DNA of 60,000 bases from Nymphaea colorata (GCF_008831285.2 NC_045150.1:3238001-3298000), one strand, 5' to 3'; shown: positions 36,036 to 52,900, counted from the stretch's first letter. The notes: generated by a model not told the origin, from the sequence alone. Numbers and translations are program-made.

Positions 36036-37329
36036 TCATGCAATAATAGTTTTCCAAAAGGCAAAAAGCAGCAGGAACCTTTTTCATGAGACGACGGATT
36101 AGAAAGTTGAGGTTTTGTAGGGTTCACAAGAGAGCAACATTCCGCTCCTCAAAATTTCGACAATAGTGTTTTTGAAAAGATACTGAACCCCTTTGTAGCC
36201 AAGAAATCCATGGCCTACTTGGTTCACAAGACAAGAAAAAAGAATATAAAATCTTGTCACATATATTCAGTTCACACTTCAAATTATGCTTGTCGAGCAC
36301 TATGGCCTCATCATCAATCCTCTCACTATTTTTTCCCTTTTAAGATATTCACTTCCGTCTTGGCAGCTTTATCTGCCACAAGAGAGAAACCGGCCATCTT
36401 ATTCTTGTATCTCTTGTCAAAATAACAATTTTTTTCCCCTCTTGTAAAAAAAAAAAAGTGCCTACCTTTGGAGAAGGGTGTAGATCTCATGAAGTCCAAT
36501 TTTTTGAGTTTTATAATGTATTTCCCTTCTGACTGAAAATCCATAAAAGTTATGTATTGGTTGTACTATTGATTTCGGGTGAACAGGTGGAGAACCGTTG
36601 CCTGGCTGAAGGCCCAAATATCCACCGAACTCCTCATTCTCATAGGGCAAGAGGCCTCAGAGTCTTTCAACTTCTATGCCGGTGGTCCCGTTCCCCACTT
36701 TTTTCAGCACAGAGGGTTGATTCTTGAAATTTTGAAAAGAGACTGATCACCTATCAGCCCACACCCTGTCTGTTGCATCAACCCTCTCTCGGACGTTTAT
36801 TAATTATACTAAAGTTGGAGTGATTATTCAAGATTTTTGGTTTAGTGTTTGATTTACTAGTGTGCCAGACAAATATTGCCTTCACCTGTTTAAACAAGTT
36901 ATCCAAGCAGCTAGGTGGCATCCATATGTAAATAAGAAAATGGGCACATGGAAACCTAATATGTAAATAAGTAAATTATTATGCATGCAAGCCCACATGT
37001 GCCTCCGCTACTGTATTATTGTCACACAACATCATCCTAGCTATAAACTTAGGCACAACAAAACAAATCACGTGGGTGTAGGCAAAATCCTCAAGTAGTA
37101 GGTCAATCATCTCACATATTGATGCACTATAGAATTCCAGATCCTTATCTCTAGAACCCGGCTGAGGAACTTTTGGAAATTGATTTGCGGGGTACAAGAA
37201 GAACCTTTTGATGAAGAATGTCAATGCCATCTCCTCGTAAAGATAACTAGGCATGTAGAGTTCATTCTCCCTAACAGTTATCTATCTTTGTTTGGTCTCA
37301 AAACAAGAAAATAAGCTAATTGGCACGTG

Positions 37330-37370
37330 TGCACACACACACACACACTATATATATATATATATATATG
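37330..37370. repeat. (CA)n-(TA)n microsatellite
   Basis: A CA run followed directly by TA, ending TATGTATTC. Confidence 0.9.
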
Positions 37371-37901
37371 TATTCAAATCTGCTGAATGCCAGATGTGGG
37401 GATGAAAAGTAAAACAACATGAATTGTTGCTGCAACCTTCATTGTCGCCAATACTTTATAGTGACTGTTTATTATCAACAAATTTTTTGTTGGGTGAGTA
37501 AGAGGAGTATTCATCCTACCTCCCAAGAAGAGAACCAAAGCCCCATCCTTCCCCTGATCTCTAACATCAGACTTGCCTTTGGTGTTTTGGAATATATGGT
37601 GCTCCCACTACGTTTTAACTAGCATATCTGTGTCCCTTCATTTCTCTCCATTTGCATCATAGAGAGTTAAAACATTGGGAGCTCAAAACAAAGATTGGCC
37701 ACCTACCACGCGCTGCCCCATCCGTCGCACGTGTTTCGAGCGATTTGGATATGCCCCCGCCTTTGGCCCATGCTAGGATCTTAGTAACAAACTTTTAGTT
37801 TTAATCACCTAGCATCATGTGACTTCTGGCAGATTTGAACTCTCTTATGTTCACATTTTAGAACTAGATCTCGGTCATTTTTTCATTTCTCCTTTTTCCT
37901 C

Positions 37902-38150
37902 TTCATAACTAGGGGTGGAGTCACATGTGAGCTCGTATGGGTATTTGCCCACATAGTCTTACAATTTTTCGTTATTTACATACGGTTGATCCCCAAGCAT
38001 TAGCATATTTATATACAAGGTGCCCCTCAAACGTTTACTTATTTATATATGGTATCCCTTAATCATTTCATTATCTATTTAAAAGGTTTAAGATTTTTTG
38101 AAATAGTGTCCCTTATCTAAAAAAATCCTAGCTCCATCAATATTCATATC
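37902..38150. mobile_element. hAT-type MITE, copy 1
   Basis: The element 37910-38142 (233 bp) starts TAGGGGTGGAGTCA and ends TAGCTCCATCAATA, terminal inverted repeats with mismatches. Flanks TTCATAAC (37902-37909) and TTCATATC (38143-38150) match at 7 of 8 positions, the target duplication length of hAT elements. Internal wording (GTATTTGCCCACATAG, repeated GTG(T/C)CCCTTA) is shared with copies at 41.4 and 43.3 kb. Confidence 0.8.
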
Positions 38151-41100
38151 CATCTTCTCCTTTCCACTTTAACCACTTTAAGATTGATGAATTTTAGAGA
38201 TGAAAAGTTATCTTAAAAACAATCCTCAAAAAAGGATAAATCTTTCTATCCTATTGGTGTTACATAGAGAGCCTTGAAACATATGAACATTCATGGAGTA
38301 CAGAGATTTGAACTCATTGACTAAGTCACCTAGGAGAAGGACCCTTCTTAAGCAGAAAGATGCATTGAGTGTTCGGGCCTGAAACAACCATGAAGCATTC
38401 ATATGTATATGGTCGACCTAATTTAGGTAGATATTTTCGGTTATTTTGGTCATTTCTCAAAAAAATGCATATTTCAAGCATTTTAAAGAATTACTTTTAA
38501 TTTATTCTTTTACCTTGAACTGGCTTTCCTTTTTAGATTCTAGTGATCTTTTTTGCCATTTCACACCTTTAACATCTCAACACCTTCTTCGCTTCTTATG
38601 GCCAAGTTTAATTGAACTGATATTTTTTTCTTTGTACAATCATTATTATATAGTACGAGGAAGTAGAGGGCTTCCTCTACCACCATGTGAGTTTTAAGCT
38701 TTGAAAACAAGTGACAAAAGTCATTTCACTTGTGTTTGTGGCATATAAACACCTTGGTTGTCAAACAACTTAGTGGACGCGACATCTCCTGCAATCAAAC
38801 ATGGTGCTGATCACCCCTAAGTTTAGAAACGCAACCAGGGTAGGTATAGAGCTTGGCCTTTTCAATCTTGGCCTCCTCCTGTCTAAAGATAACATGCACT
38901 TGTCATTATTTCATCAATAAATGTGAGTGTAGCTGCATAGGTTTATGCCATCAAAAAATTAATTCTATGGAATCCATACCATGAACGCATATTATCGAAT
39001 TGAAGTAAGTTGGTTGCTGGATGTTGTTCCATGATAAAATATTTTAAAACTATTGAAAAAAACACCATGCAATGCAAGAATTAACAACAGTTTTATGAAT
39101 ATAATGATGATTTATGGCGTTTTTAATAATGGTTTATGGTGCATAAGTCACAACTTTTATGTATCTGGCACCCGGGCAGAGACCACTCTTTGTAGCCTTG
39201 TTTAGTGTCGAAATTTAGGTGAACATAGATCCAGTTATATAGCGGCAGTCCCGTTAGATTTGGGTCACTTCCTCATGGTCACTTGAAAATTTGTTAACCA
39301 TATATTTAATGTCTCATATGAAAAAAAAAAATCTGACTCTGCCCTTGCCGGCATAATTAAATTTTCATTTTTCAATATATAATACTATAAAGTGGAAAAA
39401 TCAATTGAATTTTCATGAAGAACTTCAAAAACAAAATGCAACTCTTATTTGCTTAATCTATAATAGGTTTTATATGCTAAAAAAATATTGTTCAGATTTT
39501 TTAATATCAAATACTTGCTACATATAATATGTGCATAAATTTGATAGTTTTATGCTCTAGTCTTAAATTTCAAACTTTCACCCCTAATGAGATTTTGGCA
39601 CGTACCTCATTGTCTTAATTTTAATACACAAATTTAGGTCAGGTTAGTGTAGGATTCGGATTTTTCTTATGATCTGTTTGGGTCTTAATTGCTTGGATCC
39701 AAAACATTGTTTTAGTTTCTCTCTCAAACTGAAAAATGGATCCAGATTTGATTAGCAAGAAGCCTCAGCATTCTTTTCCAAATACACCTAGAAGAATCCA
39801 AAATCCTCATTACCGAGTGATATCTGAAAATCTACGTTCTAACAACTAGTTAATCGTTGCTTCTGGTATTATGAAAGTACCAAGAACCATCTTCCAGCAG
39901 CTTTGCACCGGAAAGTGCCAAGGAAGATAAATCTTCTTCTTCTCTTGGTACTCTTAAGGTCAAGCGACTAGTCTCTTTTGATTTCCCGAAGGTTAACTCT
40001 TCATGTTGTAATTACCGACGTGCAAGTTCTCAGGTAACACCGAGTTTTATATATATATATATATATCTTTTTCTTTCTTTTTGTTGATGCCTGAAGGTGG
40101 TCGGTTGGGTCATCGGTGACCTCCTCACACTAGAGAGAATTACATTTTAATTATTTCACCAAGTCTTTAAACATTGAGTAGTTAATTATATCATTTAGAA
40201 AAATATGAGAAAGAAATAGAGAGCTCAGTTGAATGTTGATAGTCTGATTCATAGTACTTGACCCGATAGCATCACTGAGTCAACCGGCTGACCCGGTTGG
40301 CTGCCAATTTGAGTCCGATTCCCAAGTTTGTCAACAACGCAGCGGCCTATATAAATTTGTACGATCCTTGACAAGGGACAACATTCATGAGAGTTGAATC
40401 TATTGTATGAGCCCATAAAGTTTATACTGTTGGAGTGCTGAGCCTGATCCATACTAGATAGCCTTCGTTAATTTTTTGTAAGGGCATTTATGTTATTTTT
40501 TCAATTTGTGGGTTTTGCACTAATTTCATGTTTATTAGGGTGCCGTTGCGACTGTGCTTTATAAAATTCTGTGATAGTGAAATTTGATTTGTGTGGCCGT
40601 CATAGATGTAGAACATTGTCACCAAACCACGTATCTCTTTGTGTGTTTTTCCTTTCTTTTTCTTCTTCTAATTTGTATTCTCTTGGTGCATTAAGAAAGT
40701 GTGAGAGAGAGCCTTGCTCCTAACATGCCGGATAGAAATTTAGTAGACTGGTGACGTAAAACCAAAAGGAATAGTTTGAAGAACAGGGCGGGCCGAGATC
40801 ATTTTTCTCTTGAGTAGTGCTAGCTGTTTGTTAATTTTTGAAAAGAACGTGATTCTACCAAAAAGATTCAAAAATTGTTCTCAACAAATATATAAAAAAT
40901 CTATACTAAGAAATGAAATATTTTTAAAATAGTAAAAAACTCATGGCACTCTTTTTTGACCATTGAATGACTTTACCACCGATTCAAATGCGATATTGGT
41001 TTGTAACATTTTTTAATGTGTGAACTCACTAATGATCCACTTGAGACTTACTAAAATATACTTTAGATTGAGTTGCTACCCAAAATCGTAGACTAGATCA

Positions 41101-41430
41101 TCTATACCAACATGCATTAGAAGGCGATATGAAATTTGGTATACATAAATTGACAAAATCCTATCAAAACCGAAACTCTTCAAATCTTAAGTTTGATCAT
41201 TTGGGAAGCAAACCTAAGTGCCCCACTCCCACTCCGCAGTATTTTAACTCTGCTAAGAGCTGCAGCTCCTATCCTTTCACGATACTAAGCCTGCTTTTGA
41301 TACCTGATGATCCCTTGAATTTCAAATAGAAACAAGTGAGACTAAGCACATCTTGCAAATTTATGCTAAGATAAACCCATACCTGTGGAACTTATGCTGT
41401 GAGAGGCAATTCGCCGTCACCATCGTCCCG
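38151..41430. other. no supported gene
   Basis: AT-rich DNA. It holds one possible diverged hAT MITE (39,224-39,349), a TA run near 40,050 and a GACTCA/GGTTGGC-rich patch at 40,255-40,345. A GC-richer patch at 39,900-40,030 has a CAG|GTAACA donor-like site, but no frame I can assign. Confidence 0.4.
39224..39349 (-). repeat. possible diverged hAT-type MITE, copy 4
   Basis: On the minus strand it starts CAAGGGCAGAGTCAGATTTT, resembling the left ends of the neighbouring copies. It contains GGGACTGCCGC before TATATAACTGGATC. No target duplication was found. Confidence 0.35.
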
Positions 41431-41617
41431 GCTCTTCCTCAAAGGCGAAGCCACATATGGGCAGTTGCCCACACAGCCCATTAAGGTTTCTTTATTAGTT
41501 TATTATGAGTTAATCAACTTAGTTATGTTATATGTACGGGTGTCCTTTCGGGACATAAAAATATGTGAAGAGTGTCCCTTCCAATAATTTTTTTTTTAGC
41601 TCCGCCGCCGCTCTTCC
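41431..41617. mobile_element. hAT-type MITE, copy 2, perfect 8-bp target duplication
   Basis: Element 41439-41609 (171 bp), with GGCGAAGCCACA near the left and TAGCTCCGCCGCC at the right end. Both flanks are GCTCTTCC (41431-41438, 41610-41617), an exact 8-bp duplication. It has the family motifs GGGCAGTTGCCCACA and GAGTGTCCCTT. Confidence 0.88.
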
Positions 41618-42549
41618 TTCGAAGTTTGAGTACCGACAAGTCTCATTCCGGCCAAGTTCTTTTATGCTCGTCTTTTCGAAAATAGTCGGACACGTACAAC
41701 TAAGCAACCATGTATTAACTGCAAAAAGGAGACCCATTATATCCATCTTTATTGGAAAATGATATACCTTTTGCCCTTTTATCTGCCACTTCTACTACAA
41801 GTTGCGAGCCGATCTTTCTTTACTCCTTCTATTATAAAGCGAGGGTAAACCACAACCATCAAACGTTGCCAACCTTGACAGTTTTGTCCAATATTAAAAA
41901 TTCATAGAAATGTTTAGGGGCTTACAAAGGGATTGATCAAATCATTATTAAAAATTGTAGAAAATTTTCAAGGCTTATTTAAGCGATTGGCTATCTTAAC
42001 CACTAGTTTTTTTTTTTTGAAACCAAAGTTGTTAAGGGATGATGAGTTGAAATTTGTCAAGATGCCGAAGCCTAACCTAATGTAGGAGTGAGGTGAGTTG
42101 TTATATTTTCATCTTAATTTGCTTTTTTGAGACTCGATACTGGAGAACGGGTCTTATTTTCACATGCATGGCATTAAAATGACCAGGCCCATTTTCGATC
42201 TTTTACTAAAAGCACAAAAATTGTTGACATAATTGAAAGGTTTTAGAGATCGTATATCATTTTTGTAGGGGCTGGCAACCAGTTTTCATTTTAAACTCCA
42301 ATGGCAAAAAGAGGGAGGGCATCAATATGCAATGTTTAAAAAAATGATGTTTTCTCTCATTTTCAGCAAAACCCAAGAGCTTTTGGATGGACAACAGTGA
42401 AAGAAAAGGAATCTGAACAGTTGTGAGATGGTTTAGGGACAGGGTGTATTTCAGTTTATTTCCTGATTATAATAGACAAGTTGGGGCTGTCAGGGACCCT
42501 CTGTTGAACACCCTAAAGAAGAATCCATCAATGTAAGGTGGCTGACCAC

Positions 42550-42550
<1 letters not shown>

Positions 42551-42630
<80 letters not shown>
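42551..42630. repeat. (CT)n-(TA)n compound microsatellite
   Basis: About 38 bp of CT followed directly by about 40 bp of TA. This is the complement of the GA/TA arrangement at 35.9 kb. Confidence 0.95.
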
Positions 42631-42633
<3 letters not shown>

Positions 42634-42995
42634 AGCGACTAAAACCGGAGAACAACCCAAAAACGAGACTACTAATATTGAATGAAAGCAAACATTGAAC
42701 ATTTAATGAATAGAAAGAATAAAGCGAGTTGCTTAGTTGTCTTATTACCCATATATAGTTGTGTGTACACTGAAAGCATCTCAAAATTAATGTGATGGCG
42801 ATTTAGATGCTGATCCTGATTGTTCTTTGTAAATTTTAAAATAGTGGACTTGAAATGTTTTTTTGGGTCAAATAAACTGTGAATGCCCGTCAAATTATCT
42901 TGAAGATTTTCTCAACTTGGGTGAATGATATTGGAGCAAGAAATAGAGGGGGGGAAAAAATATAAGGTAAAACATTGAACTTCTATATATATTTA

Positions 42996-43134
42996 GGGGG
43001 TGTTTGGTTTATGGACATACCCTAAAAATCGGGGTAGTTTCATGAAGCATTTATAGAGTGTTATATAAGGTAACTTAACTTTTGGGTAGATTTATGAAAC
43101 ATGATGTTAACTATTTTATTAACCAAATGCCTTC
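42996..43134. mobile_element. probable Tourist-like MITE
   Basis: The left GGGGGTGTTTGGTT and right AACCAAATGCCTTC form an imperfect terminal inverted repeat. An inner inverted pair (GGGTAG(T/A)TT(T/C)ATGAA) extends it. Flanking triplets are TTA and GTA. It resembles the element at 4906-5162 in its termini. Confidence 0.45.
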
Positions 43135-43308
43135 GTAGAAAAGCAAATGATACCAGACTTTTAGGTGCTAGACTCATCAGGAATAATCTTGGCGATTAAT
43201 TTAATTTAGCTGATTCAAGCAAAAGGAGAAAAAGCAAATCCTCATTTTACTCATCTAGGATATAGAATTACTGGATTCCTCCGATTGGGTTTGGCCGACT
43301 TCTTACAG

Positions 43309-43507
43309 CATGCACCTTGATCAGTGCTGGAGTCAAATTTTTCACTGAAGGGCACTGTTGAATAAATCTCATTTCTTATATGAGACAACATCTATAAATA
43401 AGTAAATAATTGAAAGACGTCTATATAAAAATAAAGAAAAATGTTATTGCTGGGTGGGCAACTACCCATGCCAGCCTATATGTAGCTCCGCTACTGATAC
43501 ATGCATC
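43309..43507. mobile_element. hAT-type MITE, copy 3
   Basis: Element 43317-43499 (183 bp), with ATCAGTGCTGGAGTCA at the left and TAGCTCCGCTACTGATA at the right, an inverted repeat with mismatches. Flanks CATGCACC (43309-43316) and CATGCATC (43500-43507) match at 7 of 8. It shares GTGGGCAACTACCCATGC with the family. Confidence 0.78.
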
Positions 43508-46500
43508 GGAGGGTGTGTTTCGTCCAATGAAAAGCATCGGGCTGGCCGGAAAGCATAGGGGATGGATAGAAATTCGAGCTTAGGATGTGGACGTTTTCTT
43601 CTCAAGTGGTCAAGTGTTTACATGCTTTAATGCAACGTCCAGAAAAGGCCATTTTGGCTCTTGCTGCTGATATATAGAGGACACTTCTTGTACGCAAAGC
43701 AGAAAGATGCTCTCCATCTCCCTACATATTTGTCCACCATTGCTGTTCCTATCCAACAAAAGTATTCTTAGTTTTTTGTTCTCATTTTTCTGGATAAAAT
43801 GCTAAGAAGGCATCATTCTTTTCGTGTACAACTCTGAGAGTATTTTTCTTCTACATGTTGAGTCTGTCTGGCTTCGATTTCGCCAACTCAATTTTAGCTC
43901 TTTTGTTTAAAGATCAGTTGTTTTTAATTCGGACTAATAATCAGTGTTGATTATATTTGTGACTGGGAAATTTGAGCTTGGGCTAAGCGAATAATGAGAG
44001 ATGCATGAAAAGGCTTCATGTTCGTGGATGTAAGTGGATTTAATATGTTTCTGAATTCGTTTAGCTGAGCTCGGGGATGAAATATTTCAGAGCCAATTAC
44101 TAGTTATATCATGTTCAATATGCAATTTCAGAACTAAATCTTGATTTTAATTATTACTTATGAATTTCAGATCTGAACTTTGGTTTAGAAAAAGAAAGAT
44201 TTGGTGATCTGCGTTTGAATTCAATTCGGATAACACAGATTTGATGAATTTGAATTCGATGAACACAGGAGGCCAGAATTTTGAAGTGCCTGTGTTCCTA
44301 CTTCCTGGTCATTAGTTTTCGCTACTGAATGTCTATATGTTACCTTTAATTGTAAATGATTAGCTTATTAAGCAGCGGCATTGCTAAATTAATATCCACA
44401 CAAAGGCTTAGAACTCTAGTGATGGAGGTAGTAGAGTGGCAAGAGACAGTGAAAGAGGTTCATGCTAGTACTAACTATAAAAGAAATGGATCAGCAAGGA
44501 GGGTTGGCGCAATAGACGGGGCGAGAGCTGGTAGGTAGACAGATTAATTTCAAACTCTTGTAGCGTCTCTTTATACTGTAAAAGAAGAAACATTGATATG
44601 TTAGTTGAAACACAGTATGACATTACCCCAAGACACAGAAAGGAGTAATAGACTCTCAAAAGATAAAAGGAAGTTTTGGCCTTCACTTTGACAGTGAGAT
44701 TAACTTCTCACTCATCTACAAAGAAAGAATCAAGCTATGGACATTATGAAAAAGACATCAGTTTATGAAACGAATAGACCGTAGTTATCAATTTGGCAAA
44801 TTGGCCGATCCACCGAATTAACTGAATCTTACATGAATAGATAAAAAGTATTAAGTATCATTTTTCTAAAAAGCTAAATAGAATATTTTTCAGAAAGAAA
44901 CTTAAATATAAGGTTAAAAACACTTTTTAAGATAGTTAAAAATAATGGAAATATGATAGTGTTAATCGTCTACATGATGGAATCGATTTGCTGCTACCGA
45001 TTTGATTAGAATTGGCCGGTTTTACTGAGGCGGAATTGTGAATCCATGACGCCCTCTGATTTCTTTTCCTTTTTCTTTTCTCCACGGCGCCCTTGGGAAC
45101 AGAAAGAATAAGTACTTTTGGGATGATTGTTCATCTCCCAAACAATGATGAATCCGAGTATTTTCTAAAGCGGTGGTGCTCCTCTTCACTTCTGCTGCCA
45201 TCCTTTTATGCACAAAAACTAAATAGAACGAACGGTGCTGCTTAGAGGGAATAAAGGCCATTTTTGACGTCAAACTTCTCTTTTGACTAATTGCTTTTAG
45301 TCACTAACTAGATCTTCCTACCATTTGGTTTCTGACCACTGTTGTAAAAGATCTGCTTTTGAATCGACTAGTCAAAAAATTTACAAAGTTAACATATTCA
45401 TTTAAAAAATATAATTAAATATATAAAAAATTAATTAAAATTAAGAAAACTCTTTTAAATATCTTAGTATAATTAGAATGACATGTACCACTCTTCGAAG
45501 GTCCATCAAATCCAATCAGTTTGTGACTAATTCCGTTTGAATAGGTTGATTTAAGCTGATTTTTATAGCATTCCCCTTGACTTTTATCCAAAATATGAGC
45601 GGACTTATTCCTTTAACTTAAAAGTAGCATTTGTTACCGTTTGCAGTTCAAGAAAATAGAGTTCACTGATGATCGGTCTTTTACCGTTCTACCAACCCAA
45701 CCAGTTATAATAATGTGTTCTCTTAGATTTGGACTGCTAGCTAGTTCCCCAATATGCTTGCTTTCCAAAACTTAAAAGCATTTACAATAATGCAAGAAGA
45801 AAAACAGCATCTTTTGTTACTGGTGTAAAATTTACTGCAATAAAAAATACAAATTTACCCATGATTAACTAACTCGTCTGTTCATGAACTAACACTAAAA
45901 TGGCACTCCAAATACCAATTGCATAAACAACTTATTGCACTCAACTTTTGAGCTGCAATATTCCTCCTGACTAACTACATAAACTTAAGGGGAAGTATGC
46001 AATTATATAATATGGAAAAAATATGATGCAATAGGCACCTGCAGCGCAGATTATACTCAATCTATATCTTGACCTTTCTTGAGAAAGACAGGTACAGAGG
46101 GAACCTATTCCCTGCCAAACAAGGGCGGTAGCAAGCTCATGCACGTGCAAATCGGTCCACCAACACGCATGAACAACAAATTTTCACAATAAATTACTTC
46201 ATAAAATGAAAAGTAAACAAAAAAGTATTTACCAGTTTGACTACTTTAATGCCTGTTCTTGGCCTATAAAATGAAGATGGAATGAAGTGAAAGGTCACCA
46301 GATCAGTTAAGTGGTGAATTGCAGAGAGAGAAGGGGAGAGTGTGACGAGGAAGCTCCATTCTCGTCACCCTTTTGTCACACTAAGCAAGAAGGAAGAACA
46401 GAGGAGTGTGATAAAAAGGTAAGAAGCATATGTCGTCTTGGGGATCGCATTTCCTTTAGAATCCTCCATGACAGAAGTCTGATTTCGCTTATGAACGAGA

Positions 46501-46640
46501 AAAAAGTCTGTTTTCTTTACAGCAATTTCATGAGGCAGAAAAAGAAGAACTCGAATTAACCAAGACAGGAATTTCCTTGACTGATTTCTTAACGAAATTT
46601 TTATCTTATTTTGGCATGACAAAACACTTCACGAATCAAA
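43508..46640. other. no supported gene
   Basis: AT-rich intergenic DNA upstream of the permease promoter. GGCCGATCC/CCGATTTG motifs at 44,780-44,830 and 44,990-45,020 resemble those at 20,510-20,570 and may mark one dispersed repeat family. No coding exon was recognised. Confidence 0.4.
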
Positions 46641-46654
46641 GTTGATTGAGATTG

Positions 46655-46658
<4 letters not shown>

Positions 46659-46709
<51 letters not shown>

Positions 46710-46842
46710 GAGATTTAGTTGGTCCATCGTTATTTACATGTATAATCTACTTTTATGCTTGCTTCTGGGAATATGGTGCAGAATTGGTGGTTGGCTAGAG
46801 AGAGAGAGAAAGAGTGAGAGTGAGAGAGAGAGAGAGAGAGGT
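46659..46842. repeat. two (GA)n tracts in the permease promoter
   Basis: GA runs at 46,659-46,711 and about 46,797-46,842, roughly 60-240 bp upstream of the TATA box. GAGA-type tracts are frequent in plant core promoters, and some bind BBR/BPC factors. That role here is inference. Confidence 0.85.
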
Positions 46843-46865
46843 TCGGTGCCCGCTAGCACCCTTAC

Positions 46866-46910
46866 CACGTGCCGTTCGAACTTTCTCTCCCCTGTAACAT
46901 TCTATATATA
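46866..46910 (+). promoter_or_regulatory. G-box and TATA box of the amino acid permease gene
   Basis: CACGTG at 46866-46871 (G-box core, bound by bZIP/bHLH factors) lies 31 bp upstream of TATATATA at 46903-46910. Transcription would start near 46,935-46,945, giving a leader of about 290 nt before the ATG at 47228 if no leader intron is present. Confidence 0.65.
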
Positions 46911-47227
46911 CGCAGAGCACTCTGAAACACTCTGCACCATAGACATTCGTCTTCTTCCTCCTCCTCCTTGGTGCTCTGCACACCGAGTAGGGCCCTGGTT
47001 TTGTCTGAATAAACGACGACTAGGGCCCTTATTTTGGTGCCTGTGAGTCTTGGGGGGTGTTCTATCATACTTGTGTCAGTAGAGCGGGGGCTCAGCAGCC
47101 CTGTGAACATTTCCAAGAATTCGCGGTGAAGGGACTAGAGGGAGGTTGGCTTCCTTGGCCATTTCTTTCCCATACTGACCTTGTGCTTCTGAAACGAATT
47201 TGAGCAGAGGCGGGAGAGAGCTTGGGC

Positions 47228-50332
<3,105 letters not shown>

Positions 50333-52900
50333 GGCTGCATTGGGGCCCCCTTCCCCCACAAGGCTCAAGAAATAACCCTTATGAATGATATGATGACCAC
50401 CTTGTAGATGCTGAAACCTAAGATGGCAGGGAAAATTTTTCCTTTTTCACAATGCAAAAGGCTCTAGTAAAGCCACATGAAATAGAATCTTGTATTTTCT
50501 CTTTCTAGTAGATCCTGTTGTCTCATGCTCTATGCTTTGGTCATCATCACTGAAAAGTTCTTGCCCTTTCCACGTACAGTGCCTCCCAAAGTTCTGAAGA
50601 AATCAAGTGTGCCTCTTTTTTTTAAAAAACTTTTTAGCATTCTCCATGTGGATTTCCCATCAAATCAGTGTCAGAAGACCGCTCTGTCGAACCATTACAT
50701 GTCCGACTGATATACATTTGGTTGGTTCATGTTCAGTGGGGAGCAAAAAATTTTAAGACAACGAGTTGGGGGAGGGGGAAGTGAAAACTAATTTAAAATA
50801 ATTAACAAAATATTTTTTTAAGAGATAGAGAAAGTGTTATAAGCCGATTAATCAGGAACCTTCTTCAAATTCGGACTTTTAGGCAATTTCTGGATCAACC
50901 GGTGCCTTATGTCACCATTGACAGGTTTATCTTTGCTTTTAATTTAATGTCCTTCTAATTAAATTAGCCTTTTGATGTTAAAATTTCACAGACGGAAGCG
51001 ATTTGTGTATAGATTGAGAACTCAAAATTAACTAAATGTTTGATCGATCCATGTATAAGTATGATTTTTGGTAATTTAGTCCGACAAAAGCTGAATTTAT
51101 GTTAATCAATAAGTTTTTTTTTCGCTCATATGCGACCTATTAGCATTTGGATAAAAATTCTTTTTGTCATCCCCTTTTGAAGACTCACAAAAATGTCTCG
51201 GGTACTTATACAATTCGTTCTACTTAAAACAATATCTATGTGAGTTCTTCCATTATATCTGCTACCAAAGGGGCCACAAATTATAATTTTACCCTTCAAA
51301 ATGATTTTCTCCGAACAAATTTACTTGAAGAGGCCAAAACCTATCCCCGTTTTCCCTTGCTCCTATTGTTCAGGGTTGCTTCGTGACATGGGTGAAAAAA
51401 TCAAGAACTAACGATCAACTTTCACTTGCCTACCAGTCCCACTAGGTACTCTACATTATTTGAAACAATCAATAATACTTGAAAAAAAAAATCCATTATC
51501 TGAAAATTAAAACGCTTGTAGTTCATAAGTTCCCGCATCCTAACTATGAAGGTGATCAGGTCAAACGTTTTTCCAGTGAAACCTCTTCATTTTAATCCAT
51601 TGAGACTTTTGTTGGGTGACATCTCTTTTCCCACAATTTGGTATTACAAAAACACCCCATGAGTGGCATATCAAAAAGGCATTCTATAAGTACAAAATGG
51701 GAATAAAAAATAATATTCCTATTTTGCCCTTTTGAGGATATGAGGATGGTGGTGGGTGTGAGAGGGCCGAAAAAATACTACCATCACCTCCCTCCTTCAT
51801 AATACAAATAATTCATTTTGGCGGCACATTCAAGAAACTTCAAACGGGCAAACAATTAGAAAGTAAGATTACACGACACATGAAAAATTTAAGTGTTGTA
51901 GGACAAAATAATACTAGTACAGACATTGGTCGAAAGCCCATCGACCCTCCCTCGCTCTTTCCCCCACAGCGCAGGGCCGCAGGCCTTTTTGTATGGTGCT
52001 CTTGGTTGTTTGCTATTGCTGGTGGATCTGGAAGCAGCGTACTGGACCCTCTGCTCGTGTTTTTGGGGATTCTTCCAGTTCCATTCCATTGCCACCATTT
52101 CCTTAAAACTGCAGACTAATGTTCAGCTATCTCTTTGTCTTGGACGTCGTTTTCCTTTCACTTCTTCCTTCTTCCTTGTTTTGGCTCTCTCTCTTTCTCT
52201 CTCTCTCTCTCCCCCCCTCTACACTAGTGCACACTAGTGAACACCAAACTTGAGTGGTCCACCGGGCGGCCCATTAGGTGGTGTCGCCAAAAGAAGCCCC
52301 AAGGGTCTGCTGATGATGGCCGAGCCACTTGGAGAAGAAGGGAACATGGGTCGAGAGAGAGAGATTTAAGCCGTTTGATGCAAACCAGATGGTTGTTAAT
52401 GGTGTCCCTTGGTGTCATGTATATGTAAACTCATGATATGTATATAAATTTTTATATGTATCATCTATAATTAATTCATACACTTTTCCTCACTATGGAT
52501 CAACTACCTAAACTTAGTGTTCCTTGGTATACATCTTTTTTTAGGGTCACTATTCAAAGTCACTAAGTGACGACTTTAAAACTAATGGATATGGAAACTG
52601 CCATAGTGATTGGATGGCATCAATAAAAAGAAGGAGAAGACAAACGACAAATATTAGATAACAAAAATACACATCATTTTTTTCTCTCAACCATCCATCA
52701 CCACAGCGACAGAACCAAAAAAATTTTATTAAAGTTTCTAAATTTTGACACGAGCCGAAATATCATTAAAATATCTTCAATTTTATAAACATAAGCAACC
52801 AAAAGAAAATTATCAACTCATAAAAGTAAGGAATCGTTAGTTGATTTATGTGGAAATTATTTTACATGGGTTTGTGATATAAATGTGTGTACGTGTGTGT
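50333..52900. other. permease 3' flank, then no supported gene
   Basis: The first 150-200 bp should be the permease 3' untranslated region (A-rich motifs near 50,366 and 50,480, no perfect AATAAA). Beyond that, open frames at 51.9-52.4 kb lie in both strands of a CT-rich patch and match nothing known. Confidence 0.4.

Noticed and set aside
46642-47046. 134-codon open frame upstream of the permease
   Set aside because: Built on GA repeats and spanning the TATA region. Not a protein gene.
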